From Lepidodermella squamata (lineage: Eukaryota; Gastrotricha), in assembly GCA_047495785.1 (NCBI GenBank), contig JBLDXI010000032.1, positions 1,178,001 through 1,242,000 of the forward strand: a DNA stretch of 64,000 bases, read 5' to 3'. A program made the translations under genes and the position numbers. Shown here one piece after another: positions 45,301-56,657 of this stretch (within the stretch, counting starts at the first letter, position 1; each line of letters begins with the position of its first letter). The notes beneath the pieces were generated by a model. The model was not told the DNA's origin and searched no databases. It saw nothing but the letters and a program-made list of their open reading frames with translations.

Positions 45301-48300
45301 ACTTGTTCAAACAAAGCGCCGGGGAGATAAACTTGGTGGGGATTAAGGGAGATTGGGTTTATGATACGAAATCTGATTTACCCACTGGTAGTATGCCTGT
45401 CATATTCCTACAGACAAAAGTTGTCAATGGTCGGAGCATACCAACAACTATTGGCTACTATAAGTCTAATAGAAAGCCAGAGAAGCTAGTGATCTATAGG
45501 GAGAAAATCGTCTGGAACACAGCAGATGGAAATATTCCGAAAGACGAGATTCGATCAATGAGAGTCGAAGTCCCGCTACTACCATTTAGCTCTAATGTTG
45601 CTCTCATCAGCATAGGCAGCTTCTTAATCGGTGTATTATTCGTTGTGTTAATTCTTTTGATTAGAAAATGGAAAGTAGAGAAAACGAAGCGGTTGGAAGA
45701 CATGGCAATCATTGTCGGAAATGTAGCTATAATTTGTCACGTATTCCTTATTCCAGTCGGGGTTGGTAAAGATCCTAGCAGTAGTTGCTCTGGCATGACC
45801 GTGCTGATTACCTGCGGACTGTCCATCTTACTATCAGCTTTGGTCGAAAAACTGCTGACAACTTTACAACCATTTCAGGAAAATCCTGAACCCCGTTTTC
45901 GTTTGTTTTCTCGTTCGAAAGGCGTCTTCGTCATCACAATTTCACCACCGATTTTTGTCCTGTCAACAATCTTAAATTCTCGTGTCAAGTCTGAAACGAT
46001 TCCTCTGTACAATCAACTTTCGCCTAGTGACTCGAGTTTGGAATTGCATTTCGAGAGATACGAATGCCAGATGTTCTCAGCTCTTTTCGGCTCATCTACT
46101 TCTGTAGCTTTGATCTCATTTGCCGGCGCAATATTAGGCATCCAACTATTTATCGCCGTGTTCTCGGCGTTCAAAACTCTGGCGCTAATCAAAAAGCAGA
46201 GAATCGACCCGGTGGTCGTCAAAGATCTCAAACTAACAGCCATGGCTGTCTACTGCATTTTAACCTTCATTTTTGCGGGGGCGTTCATCGGACTTTTGCT
46301 AGGTGGCTCGAGTCCAGCAATTACTGTCTTGATTACTACTCTCAGCTTTCTTATCGCTGCAATCAACGCCTGCGTCGTTAGCGCGATGCTTTTCACGACG
46401 AGTGGAGCTCGTCAATCTGCGTTCTTAGCCGAACCTACACGGAGCAGCTTTGCAGCTGGAACTGTCATGCGCAGAGAGTCTACACGCAACTCGTTTACTC
46501 ACATGCATTAAGAAATGACAATAGTGTGCATCAATGATTTCTCATTGTAATCGTGTTATTTTGTTCAAGTGGTAATAATAATAACTAATAATAGTTCAAG
46601 AACAAACACTTTTCAAATCGAGGTTCAGGAATTTGAAGTAAGCTGGCGATGTTTTGCAAGCGTCTTAGATATGGGCGGAAAGGGTTTTTGTTTTTTTTTT
46701 ATTTACCAAGATGTTCGGCCACATCACAGTTTTTAATATTTAAAGACTTAGGCCTAGAGCGTTCATCTTCTGTTTGAAGAAAGGAATGTCGAATTTCGGA
46801 GGGAAGCAGTTAATTTGTGAATTTCGGAGGGAAGCAGTTAATTTGTCCCTGCCATATAATTGTCGTTACCTTGCGCAACGTCGCCGATTGCAGCTGAAAC
46901 GTTGATTGCAGGTTGTTGTTGTTGTGTTGTGTTGTGTTGTTGATTGCAGGTTGAGGAGGGGCTGGAGGCGGCACTTGCGCCTGAGCCTGGGTCGGCTGGT
47001 TTTCAGCGAGCTGCGTCAGCATTTGCTGAACTTGCGCCATTTGCGTGCGTTAGGCTTGACCGGCTTGATGCTGAAATTACTGAAATTGCCATTTGGGGAA
47101 AACGGCGGCAGAACCCGACGATGATTGAGCTTGCCCGGATTGCCCGGATTGGGCGCCCGAGGCTTGCTGCTGCTGAGCCTCAAGCTCCTCGTCGCTCATC
47201 GGCTGTTCATCAGCTACCCGTGATGAGGCGGGAGGGATCAATGTACAGTCTATGCGGATCAACTTTTCCACAATTCGGGAGTTTGAGGTCCGCCACAACG
47301 AGCCGACTTGTAGTACAGCTTTGGAGGTCGAAACACGTAGCGCCACAAGCCGGGAAACTGTCGAACAGCGCGAACTGTAGTGTCTGAGAGAATTGGTTGC
47401 TTAACATTTCTTTCAACTGCCGCGTAGTTTGATTAATTGGCCTTGAAGGATTTGTAATCAATTCTGTCCCCAGCTGAGAGTTGCAGGAACTAAATTGAGT
47501 TTTGGCATTTACCAATTTTCTGAGTAAGCCCACATCGGTCAGCAGCAGAGACTGATGCGCACAATTGACTGAGTCTTATATCTTCAAAGTTATATACTCT
47601 ACCCCCATCGCCACGTCGAACAGCAAAATCGCTCTTTTCGATCAAAATTCCTCGTCTGGCTCGTAGTTCGAAGCGAGTCGCGGCTTTACTTCTGATGGCT
47701 TCCAAATAAGAGACTCACTTACCTTGGCATAGAATTTGGCGGATTGGGGTCATGCCCATAGCAAGTAGGTCAAAAGGTCGCGCGCTTCCTGCGCCGCTGG
47801 TACACGCACACGTGAGAAGCCCATTTTCGCGGTTTTCCATAATAAATCAAGCAAAACAACCGATTGGACTGGTTACGCAAAAGGACGTGATTTTAGTAAT
47901 CAGCGCCAAATGAGTCAAGACGGTTGTTTCATAGTACCTGGCACACAATGGCGTTTGACCCACTTTTTGTTGTGGGTATCCGCCTTATTTCGCTTGATCT
48001 TAAAGGCAGACCTACATATTCGGTCGGAAAATTATGAAGGATAAGGCGCTATCATAATTGGACAATCCGTTATGGTATAGAAGCAGGCATATAAGTTGGA
48101 GTCGCATAGCAAAAAAACCTAACCGACTTCGCAGAATTAGAAGGGATTATTATCCTTTGTGATTGGCATAGTATTTCAGCTCTTGTATAACATATTAAGA
48201 TCTATTACGATATTGTGACTTTGTCGAATTTGTAACTGTTAAATCCTATTATTTAGGTATCAACCGAATCGGAAATCTGTTGATTCCGAATGATAACTAT

Positions 48301-49079
48301 TGCAAGTTTGAAGACTGGCTCATGCCAATTTTGGACAAAATGTTAGCAGAACAGACGGAAAGCGGCACGCCCTGGACGCCGTCTCGCGTCACAGCTCGCC
48401 TCGGTAAAGAAATCAACGACGAACGATCGATTTTGTACTGGGCTTTCAAGAACAAAATTCCGGTTTTCTGCCCGGCGCTGACCGATGGCTCCCTAGGGGA
48501 TATGCTATTTTTCCATTCCTACCGCAATCCGGGTCTTATTGTCGACATTTTGGATGATCTGCGACGTGTTAACAAGTAAGTTTTCCGATTTTCCGAAGTT
48601 TGACCGTAATTTAAGAAAAATTGTTTCATAAAGCGTTTCGCAAAAGTAGCGCAATCATTTTCTAATTTTCAACTTTTTGCATGATAAGGATTTAGCTTTT
48701 AGGATCAATTTTATCGATAAGAAATAAACGCGTAGTATTTGTTCTTAGCCTGGCGATGCGAGCTCGTCACTCCGGAATGGTCATCCTCGGCGGTGGAGTC
48801 GTGAAGCACCACACCTGCAACGCTAATTTGATGCGAAATGGGTCTGATTTCACCGTCTACATCAACACAGCCGCCGAGTACGACGGCAGCGATGCAGGCG
48901 CTAGCCCGGATGAAGCTGTATCGTGGGGAAAAATTCGAGGCGATTCGAAGCCCGTCAAAGTGTTCTGCGACGCGACGATCGCGTTCCCGCTGGTCGTAGC
49001 CGGGTCGTTTGCTCAAAGACAAGCGGAAATCGAAGCTTTCAACGCCAAAAGCCGGCCGGGCTGGAATAAGAAGAACTGA
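42334..49079 (+). CDS. DHPS: Deoxyhypusine synthase
   Basis: Uses NAD and spermidine to convert one lysine of eIF5A to deoxyhypusine, the first hypusination step. Exons 42334..42898, 48257..48575 and 48749..49079, 404 residues. The N-terminal 40 residues are an extra acidic extension. Conserved text: [72 protein letters not shown] (made at junction 1), [39 protein letters not shown] containing the catalytic lysine of VVKHH, and [20 protein letters not shown]. Intron 1 is 5358 bases, far larger than any other here, and contains a whole receptor gene on the same strand. Confidence 0.97.
42899..43993. other. DHPS intron 1, part before the nested gene
   Basis: 1.1 kb of AT-rich intron. It must contain the promoter of the nested receptor. 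No repeat or exon recognised. Confidence 0.45.
43994..46511 (+). CDS. Class C GPCR, GABA-B receptor-like (copy 1, nested in DHPS intron 1)
   Basis: A metabotropic receptor of 821 residues in two exons, 43994..44641 and 44694..46511 (52-base intron). Signal peptide [18 protein letters not shown]. The Venus-flytrap ligand domain spans about residues 30-510: [59 protein letters not shown]-like then [17 protein letters not shown], and [18 protein letters not shown], matching the GABA-B pattern ARIIVG...C..Y...LYG...VWF. Seven helices follow (about 515-770), starting [20 protein letters not shown] and ending [19 protein letters not shown], then a Ser/Arg-rich tail. The cysteine-rich domain of metabotropic glutamate receptors is absent, as in GABA-B. 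The ligand is unknown; several GABA-contact residues cannot be checked by eye. Confidence 0.88.
46791..46846. repeat. Two exact 28-base tandem copies
   Basis: The unit begins GAATTTCGGAGGGAAGCAGT and ends TAATTTGT. It occurs twice with no spacer and no mismatch, at the edge of the gag-like remnant. Confidence 0.9.
46810..47705 (-). mobile_element. Possible gag-like retroelement remnant
   Basis: Broken minus-strand frames are rich in Gln, Ala and Ser ([40 protein letters not shown]), with a segment [20 protein letters not shown] farther upstream. Low-complexity Gln-rich frames inside an intron, with a nearby tandem repeat, suggest a decayed retrotransposon gag region, but no protease, reverse transcriptase or LTR was found. 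Confidence 0.3.
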
Positions 49080-50027
49080 GAATTGATTTCTAGCGGTTGT
49101 TGCGGTTGTAGCTAAAATAAATTGAAATATTTTGGATGTATTTTTATGTCATTTGTATGAATTCTCCTCGACCGGATTCGACTTCCGGCTTGAGACCCTA
49201 CATAAATACATGGGTACGTATCGCATGAGGAACCACCTAACAGAGACAAACGGAGCACCAGTACTTCACCGAGTAATGATGGGCGATGTTAGGTTGAAAA
49301 TTATTGAAAAATCCATTTTAACCACTACGCCATTGGCTGTACAAATTATGAGGGCGTATACAGGAATTTCATCGCGAGACCCGGGTATATAAGTTATTCT
49401 TCTTGAGCCTTCGTGCAAGCGGAGAAGCTGGAATCGATCATGAAAAACGAATCCCTTGAACCGAAACTTTGAACCGAATCATCCAAGAAACATCGTATTG
49501 TTCTGAAGAATTTTGACAGCGGTGAATTTCTGAAAACAAAATCAAGAATTTCGTTGGCGACAAACTGACTAAAGATATAGAACTTCGTGACTAAATCCCA
49601 GAAAGACCTTCGGCTGGTCCTTCAGAAATTGTGTTTGATACAAATAAATCACAATGACGTGGGCTTTTGAGCGGTGCTTTTTAATAAAAGGATATGCCCC
49701 ATATTTTAGTTGGCTTTTCGCGATGGATGACCTTAAAAGAATATTAGCGTCATTTCTGCCGACGTCATGCCAAAAAGTGAAATAATTTACTGTCCAACTC
49801 GGATGAACTACGATTGCAAAATAGTGCAATAGGAAATAACATCATCAAAAATCACATTTATGTTGGTTTCGTGAATCGGAATTGAAAGGTATTCAATTTC
49901 GTTGATTAAAATAGCCAAGTTGATGAAAAATCATAGCTGGAATATGGACCAGCAGTTTCCGGCTGGAAATTTTAAGATTTATCAACCAATTTGTAGTATT
50001 TTTGTTTCTGATTAATTATTCAAAGTA
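49080..50027. other. Intergenic after DHPS
   Basis: About 950 bases including the DHPS 3' UTR. A frame over 49132..49392 shares the short text (Q/R)IMRAY with a frame near 60080, which I regard as weak. Nothing else recognised. Confidence 0.4.
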
Positions 50028-50958
50028 CCGTCATTTGGGGTAATCTGGGTCATTGGGGCTATTCGGACGAATGTTCATGCAAACAGGAGATTGAGCATGG
50101 CTCAAAAACTACCCGGCCGTTGGCGATGAAATTTTGCACGGAGTTAGGTGGAAAGACGACCCACATGCCGTAAAAATTTCATGACCTGAGAGTAAGTGGT
50201 TGTGAAGACATGGGCTTACCTTTCCGGTGTAAGTTTAACACAGTTTAAGCAATGTTCTGCGTTGAATTACCTGGACCCGAACAGAATTTTGCTGGACCTG
50301 CGCCCAATTTTTCCTGAATCTACAGACGCTAGGGAACCCATGAAAATTAAAAACGCCCCGATCCGACGCATACTTTTGTCTAATTAATTGCGTGCGATTA
50401 GCCCCACGAAAAAATTGGGTTGTGGGGCAATCGGAACAGAGAAATGCGGCAGAATTGGAATATTCTAATGAGCTTTGTTGTTGATAAGTTCCTCAGCAAA
50501 TGAGGCATACTTCGAATTTAAGAGGTTTGTAAAACTTTTGATTTAGGTTTACCGAATGAAAGGCTAGTGCATGTGGCATGAATATAAAATTCGTTAATTT
50601 ACTACTGCTAATTAAAAAACTATCTATAAACTAAAAACCATTGCATACGAATGATTGCATAAACAATTTTGGGGAAAAAAATTGCTCCGCGGCGTGGACT
50701 CGAACCCTTGTTTCGTACTTTGCTATGCTTTCTAGAAGCACATCCAAAGCCACTCGACCACTGAACACAACACATCAGTAATATTTGAATTGAATATTTA
50801 TGTATCATTAATAGCCCCACACCTGTCCGAATAGCCCCATCCGTGGGGCTATTCGGAATCCTGGTTCCATTGGAATCAGGACCTTCTGAAACGTGTAAAA
50901 ATGCAAAAAAATCAGGGGTTAATTTTTTTCGCCGTCCGAATAGCCCCAACTGACGGTA
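50026..50958. mobile_element. TA-flanked inverted-repeat DNA element
   Basis: Left end TACCGTCATTTGGGG at 50026, and the reversed right end at 50958 reads TACCGTCAGTTGGGG. Both are followed, at different spacing, by GGGGCTATTCGGACG. Further copies of GGGGCTATTCGGA in both orientations lie near each end (around 50053, 50820-50850 and 50933). The TA at both borders is consistent with a Tc1/mariner-type target duplication. No transposase frame; a SINE-like module sits inside it. Confidence 0.7.
50640..50766 (-). repeat. tRNA-derived SINE-like module inside the TA-flanked element
   Basis: A box TGGTCGAGTGGC (50748..50759) and a perfect-consensus B box GGTTCGAGTCC (50696..50706) on the minus strand. 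The spacing suits an internal Pol III promoter. The sequence does not close as an acceptor stem. The A box resembles the module at 25588..25602 (TGGTCGAG shared), so both may belong to one SINE family. Confidence 0.55.
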
Positions 50959-51872
50959 TCAGTTTTGAAATTTCAAACTGATGCACGTTTTTCTTATTTT
51001 TTTCAATCGAGTAAATCGATATGTTGGGTATTTTCCTGCTCTATCTGACTTCACAGGCGTGTCCGGCAGGGTCCAATCGACTACCTATTTTGATTTTCTG
51101 TTTTTCATGCACAACTGAAAACATGGCTGACAATTTCTATGAATTCATGCGGATGAATCTATATCTTCGATCTCGAAAAAATAGCGGGATTGAAAATTTA
51201 GTAAAATCAGAAACTTGTGGGAAATATGCGCATCAGTCCACAGCATATACGCGATTGTCGATTTTCCGATTCCTTCCTCACTTTGCTGGAAAATTCGAAA
51301 ATTCGATTTTTGCTTGGCTGAAAAGAAATTTCGCCGTGAAAGGGTTAGCTTTGAAAATCGGGTTTTCGGCGGTACTGCTAGCTGCTAGCCGGACGCACCC
51401 ATGTCTCCTTTTGTACTAACTGCTTTCTACCGGTCCTAAAACAGGCCTTCTTGTTGTTTATTTTTCCTATTGAAAAGTAACGCGGTACTTTTGCCACAGC
51501 GAGGCATCATTACATCTTTCCAATCGTTGTCTGCTTATTGACGCAGCTGATTTTTCGGATCGTAGTTTTTTCTGAAACCATTTTTATCTGAACCAAATTG
51601 TGACTCGGGTAGCCTTGGCAAACCACCTCACGCGTTGTCTCACATGTGATGATAAAACTTATCATCGAGTTTTCGCTGCCCAGACGATTCTTACAGATAT
51701 AATTATAATGAGACTGAATGCGGCTCATTTGTACAACTTTGACCTGCGTGTTTTTTCCTATCGGTGCTACATTGTGATAAAATTGGCTACTTTGTTTTTT
51801 CTGCCGTATATGTCGCGAGTACTTGCTTGAATTTGATAAATTGCACATCTCACACCCAATTCAGTTATATAC
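50959..51872. other. Intergenic before the kinase
   Basis: About 900 AT-rich bases. A 132-codon ATG frame at 51021..51419 has a hydrophobic start but no recognisable domain and is not annotated as a gene. Confidence 0.4.
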
Positions 51873-53178
51873 ATGGAGTCTCCGTTATTCTTTTTTGATC
51901 CCGATGTATTCGCGCGCCAGGTTTCGAAAAGTGATTTCGAGGTGTCGAAACGCATCGGAGGTGGAGGTTTCGGCATCGCGTCTCTCGTGCAGGTGAAGCA
52001 GCCCGGCATCGTTCTGAATGGCATGCAGAACTTTGTGCTGAAACAAGTCGACATCCTTGAACACATTCAAGACAGAAGCGACAGCCGCGTGGAGCGGTTG
52101 CAGGAAATGATTTACCAGGAGCCGCTGTTCATGCGAAAACTCCAGGACCACTACAACATTGTCAAGGCCTTTGCTTGGTTCCAGGTTGATCAGACATTCC
52201 ACATTGTGATGGAGCACTGCGAGGGCGGAGACCTTCATCAAGCTGTCCAGGCTCGTAAGAATCGGCAGAAGGATCCTCATTTCTCGTCGCGGGAAATAAG
52301 CCAGTCGCTTGCTCAGCTCGGATCGGCTGTTTGCTGGCTGCACGATAGGAAAATCATGCACCGCGATATCAAGTCCAAAAACATTTTCCTGTATGAGGCA
52401 AACGGCTCGGGCTATTACCCAGCGGACGATTTGCGATCCAAGGTCTTGAAACTCGGCGACTTCGGGCTGTCGCGGGCAATGACAAAGTAAGCCAGCGCGG
52501 AAAAGTTCTGCTTTAGTTGTGTTATACTTTTTCGTTCTTTTTCAACTCTCAATCTGGCGAATCTGATATACCCGTTCTCTTCGTTTCAGCACATCAGCCT
52601 CGTTGAGGTCGAATGCCGGCAGCTTGACGCACTTGGCTCCTGAAACTTTGTTGGAGGAACAGCCATTCTACTCACTCAAATCCGATGTCTGGTCGTTGGG
52701 AGTGGTCGCGTTCGAGCTTGCGGCGCTATTCCTTCCCGTAAGATACTACATTGCCAGATTTACCTTCCTTTACGTTCATAAACTTGGTTAGTATTCGCAT
52801 GTATATCACAAAGATATTACAAGGCCCCAAATCCCTGAGATTCACGCCGAGTTTCGGTCACTTATTGATGGGAAAATGATGGTTGTCGACTTGAAAGATC
52901 GAGCAAATATAGCTGATGTGCTTGCCGACGAGCTGCTGCGAGATCGCGTGAGAAGAGTCGAGGCCGCAGCGATGGACGTCGTTAGGGAAGAAATCAAAGC
53001 CTTGAGGGCGGGTCAACGTCTGCTGGCCTCAGAAATCCAGGAAATTAAAGAAAAGGCTAGGAACGATTTTGATGCCCTAAAAGCAGCGATGCCACGCTTC
53101 GCAGATAGCAATACCTTGAACTTTAATCCTTTACTCAGATTGGCTGCGTTGACTCCAAATGCGAGCGGTAAAAAATAG
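51873..53178 (+). CDS. NEK-like serine/threonine kinase
   Basis: 382 residues in three exons: 51873..52486, 52590..52737 and 52792..53178. Kinase landmarks: glycine loop RIGGGGFGIASLV, lysine in FVLKQVDI, hinge IVMEHCEGGDLHQAV, catalytic loop HRDIKSKNIFL (the NEK-like HRDIKxxNIFL), DFGLSRAM, APETL and SDVWSLGVVAFELAAL. A predicted coiled coil, VRRVEAAAMDVVREEIKALR, follows the domain, as in NEKs. Oddities: the activation segment SNAGSLTHLAPE lacks the usual GTPxYMSPE, and the C-lobe between ELAAL and the final helix is short, about 25 residues less than typical NEKs. It may be a divergent NEK, or one intron border may be wrong. Confidence 0.83.
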
Positions 53179-53684
53179 AGCTGCAGAATTGAACAATGAA
53201 TGAATTAGATATTCTTATTATAGAATAATAAGTGCATTCCTTCGTTTCGTTGTTTCCGTTTCCATCAAGAACCGGCCCTAATGGCTGAATGGCTGAATGG
53301 CTGAAGTATTGGAGAAAAACAGATTTCTCATTCTTATTGCCCCGGAATGCTACATACACAGATTAACCGAAAGGCTCAAAAGCAGTGCTCAAATTCGCAG
53401 TTAATTGTAGTTTTCCACCCCTGATAATTGATAAGGAAATTGATTCGCGTTATAACGCATGAGAATGGATTTTTGATTGCCTTTATTTCCAGTGGTCGTC
53501 GAAATAATATTTTTGAAAAATATATCAAGTCGGAATTCCACTCGCATCGAAATTCTTCGTCGTCATAAAATAAAATCAATATTGGTCAAGAAAAATGTCT
53601 TTTCCCATTTTTCGATTATCCAATAGGAGATCATAACATTTCGTGAATTTCAAATGTCACGTCCAGACACGTACCGGTAATTCT
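53179..53684. other. Intergenic between convergent kinase and PKD2-like fragment
   Basis: About 500 bases between two 3' ends. It contains a triple TGGCTGAA repeat (ATGGCTGAATGGCTGAATGG) near 53280. Otherwise AT-rich. Confidence 0.4.
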
Positions 53685-54318
53685 TCATCTTCTGTCGTCG
53701 TCGTAAAATCCGAACAGGGCCTTGGTCTTGCGCCACAGGAACATCATCGTCTCGTAGTCGGTCTTCTGGTTATGCTCCTCGCGAAGTTGCTTTCGGATGG
53801 CAGCGGCTGTCTCCATGATAACGGCGAACATGCCCATGAGGGTGATCATGACAATGAACAGGAACAGCACAAAGCCAAATGGACCGAGAATAGGCGATGC
53901 ATCCTAGGATCGGAAATTAATAACTCATAATTCTAAGAATCGGCAATATTACCCTCATTTTGACGAAATCAAAAACGCCGAGAGAAGCAGCCATAAGGGT
54001 CTCGATGGTCTGGATAATTGACCGATACGCTTCCAACACGGTACCCAGAGCGAAGTAGTAGAGCTGGGCGAAGGCGAAGAAAACACCGAGGAAAACGATG
54101 GCGAACGGCTTCAAGTCCTTCATCGCAATCGACAGGACCATGCCAAGCATAGCGAGACGTCGGTTGAAGTTTAAGATCTTCAAAAAGTTCAACATGGCGA
54201 AGAATGACGCAAAGCCAACGAAAACCATTAGAATTTCGTTCTGAGTAGCCAACGCGCCGTAGTTGACGAAAACCTCAGAACCAGCACCGACCAAGGCCTT
54301 AGCAGCAACTCGAGCCAT
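53685..54318 (-). pseudogene. PKD2-like (polycystin) channel, C-terminal pore part only
   Basis: Two exons, 54318..53953 and 53903..53685, encode 194 residues that match the end of polycystin-2 channels. Seen: the S4-S5 linker FLKILNFNRRLAMLGMVLSI, S5 KDLKPFAIVFLGVFFAFAQL, the pore loop MAASLGVFDFV, S6 LFLFIVMITLMGMFAVIMET and a charged tail. The S1-S3 helices and the large extracellular domain (about 500 residues) have no counterpart upstream in this window. The frame opens with MARVAAK at a perfect 15-base inverted repeat. It may be a truncated duplicate, a novel short pore protein or an assembly break. Confidence 0.75.
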
Positions 54319-54338
54319 GATGAATGGCTCGAGTTGCT
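54304..54338. repeat. Perfect 15-base hairpin at the PKD2-like start
   Basis: AGCAACTCGAGCCAT (54304..54318), a 5-base loop GATGA, then ATGGCTCGAGTTGCT (54324..54338). The left arm ends exactly on the start codon of the PKD2-like frame. Two TGACGGTAACGC copies follow at once. Confidence 0.95.
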
Positions 54339-55379
54339 GACGGTAACGCCAACTGACGGTAACGCGCCTTACTGTAGTAACTGTACTTGCTCAACTTACT
54401 GTACTTATTAAAGTTGGGTTTTTGGACCTTTTTGCTTTATATATGGGTGGAGAAGTAACAGCTTTATATCGGCGGGAAGAAAGTAATCGCCGTAAATAAC
54501 TTTTAGGAACGAACGCGATGGGAATTGTTTCCCTGAATCCCATTTATAATATATTGCAAAAATTGAGCCATTTTCGCAAGTCTGCGCGAAAATGTTTTCC
54601 TCTCACGCTGGTTTTCATGGTGAGTGTTATCCCGAATGTCATCAGTAAAACGAGGTATTGAGCTGAGAGCTGAGTAAAATAGCAAAGCACCAAATGAAAG
54701 TTGGATTTGAATGAATGTTGTCGTTATGAATTTCATCAGACTAAAAATTATTCAAAAACCGAATTGAGAGATATTTTTTTCATTTTTTCTATTTTCCGTC
54801 TATTTCGACATGCGATACTGAAAACTGAAATAGGTGGGTTGAGTTGGGCTAGATGGTTCAGGGTCCAGCTTGACAACTTGCTCGCGTGTCGTCTGGCTAA
54901 AGTCCAACGCTAAAAATAGCCTGGCTATTTCTTGAACACCCTGTATATACCGCTGAAGGAATCGCATATCCGGCCCTCAATTTGACTCATGTTGTGGGGA
55001 AGCAGTCGGCTTTTAGGTAGTTGAAGTTCGTTTTTAAGGCCAGTGGAATTCACCTCTGTTTATAAAGTCCTCTGGTAATTAACCCCCTCCGCTAAAACCA
55101 ATAGCACTCTTGCGAAAGAACAATGTGCTTGAAGCTAAAAAACCAGCGGCCGATGAAAGAGCATTCCCCATGTTGGGGCGGCTGGAAAGGTTTGCGGAGC
55201 ACTGAAATAGTGTTTATTAAGTTCTATTTTTACTAGCATAATGCACATCAATTGGGTCCTTGGGCCAGAGATGGCAGTCATCGTACGCGTAGAGTCTGTG
55301 TGCTTTCGGCCCCTATCCCATATCGTTACGTCGCGGAAGAACTCGCACTTCGGAAAATTTCCTTACCTACAATAGATAC
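54339..55379. other. Intergenic, upstream of the PKD2-like fragment
   Basis: About 1 kb without recognisable exon. A GAACACCCTGTATATA stretch near 54935 resembles ends of some animal DNA transposons, but no partner end was found. Confidence 0.4.
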
Positions 55380-56111
55380 CAGTGCCGGATTAGGCAAACA
55401 AGGCCTTAGGGCCTCGCAATTTTCGGGCTCTTGGAGAAAAATCCAAAGGGGGGGCCCTTATGCCCCAAGGGCCCCCACATTTTCTGACTCCCGTTGGAAA
55501 ATTCCACAGGGGGACCCTTTGATTTGATTTTGATTTGTGAAAACGCCAGTAATGATCAATTTTTCGACCTTCGTTAATGCTTTTGGACCAACATTTCGAA
55601 ACAATTTGCTCGCTTTGCTCGCATTTCTATACTTTTTCGTCACTGCTTAATCTTCTCTGACCGAACTCTGCTGATCTCGGCAATGCAGGCAGCAGGCAGC
55701 ATATGCAGCAAATGTTTCAACCAAATTCTGAACATAAATGAATGTAGGCACACATTAAACGTAGACATATGTATTTTCATGCATGTTTTATCAATTGGAT
55801 ATCGAAATGTTAACGACCAAAATTCAGGGCAAAATGTATTTTAGGTCATTTTTAGAGATTTCTCAACTTTTTTTAGAGGAAAAATTTGAAAATTTGCTCG
55901 CTTCGCTCGAATTAGTTGGTTCAAATCAGCAAATTTTCACCAAAGCGACGTAGAAGTTTTTTTTTAAATAAGCGAACGACATTGGCCTGACTCGGTCCAG
56001 CGGTAAATCGAGCTACTCAACTGTAACAACTAAATATTGGTGATAGGGACCCCCGAAGATGGAGATTGCCCAAGGCCCCGAGAAATATCCAACTGAGAAA
56101 ATCCGGCGCTG
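55380..56111. mobile_element. Non-autonomous hAT element with perfect 8-base target duplication
   Basis: Left end CAGTGCCGGATTAGGC at 55380; the reversed right end from 56111 reads CAGCGCCGGATTTTC. Both are flanked by ATAGATAC (55372-55379 and 56112-56119), a perfect 8-base duplication typical of hAT. The 732-base interior has GGGCCC-rich subterminal sequence and no transposase. Confidence 0.9.
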
Positions 56112-56119
56112 ATAGATAC

Positions 56120-56657
56120 TGTCGAGACGTGCTGTACAAAAGAATGCAGCCAAGCCGTGCACAACACTTTTATGAGAAAGCAATACTAACGTAGAGTGCG
56201 TTCTTCCGCGACGTGAACGAATTGATTGAAAATTGCATGACTCCGGGAATCATAGAGGCACCTCTTCTAAGTCAGAAATAGCAAATCATAGATGGCTTTC
56301 TTTACACGACCTTTTTCTTTGGGTGCTCGGTATGTGGCCTTACCATAGGGTGTGTTTTTTTATTCAATCCGGACTTTCGGGAAGCTCAGGTGTATGCACC
56401 GGATGACAGATTTTTCGATGTAAACACCAGAGGTTTTCGGGCATTGAAATCTGCTACACAGCTCCAAATTTTTATTTCAAGGTGAGCTTCAGAAGTGGGC
56501 GACTCGAAAATTCGGGGTGAATAAAAAAGTACACCCATAGAGAACAGACGTAACTTCTGTTCTCTACGGGCCTCTACGGGCCACCCTACACGGGCGGAGA
56601 AATCACGCGATTGCAATGATAAATTATCCCTGAAGAAATTATTGGTGCATAATTCTG
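56120..56657. other. Intergenic: 3' side of class C receptor copy 2
   Basis: About 540 bases including the receptor 3' UTR. The first tens of bases after the stop resemble those after copy 1. No other feature. Confidence 0.4.

Larger units (their letters stand above)
46512..48256. other. DHPS intron 1, part after the nested gene
   Basis: 1.7 kb holding the receptor 3' end, a 28-base tandem repeat, a Gln-rich gag-like remnant on the minus strand and AT-rich sequence to the exon 2 acceptor. Confidence 0.5.

Noticed and set aside
51021-51419. 132-codon ATG frame with hydrophobic N terminus
   Set aside because: No conserved domain, no partner exon, AT-rich surroundings. The signal-like start alone is not enough.
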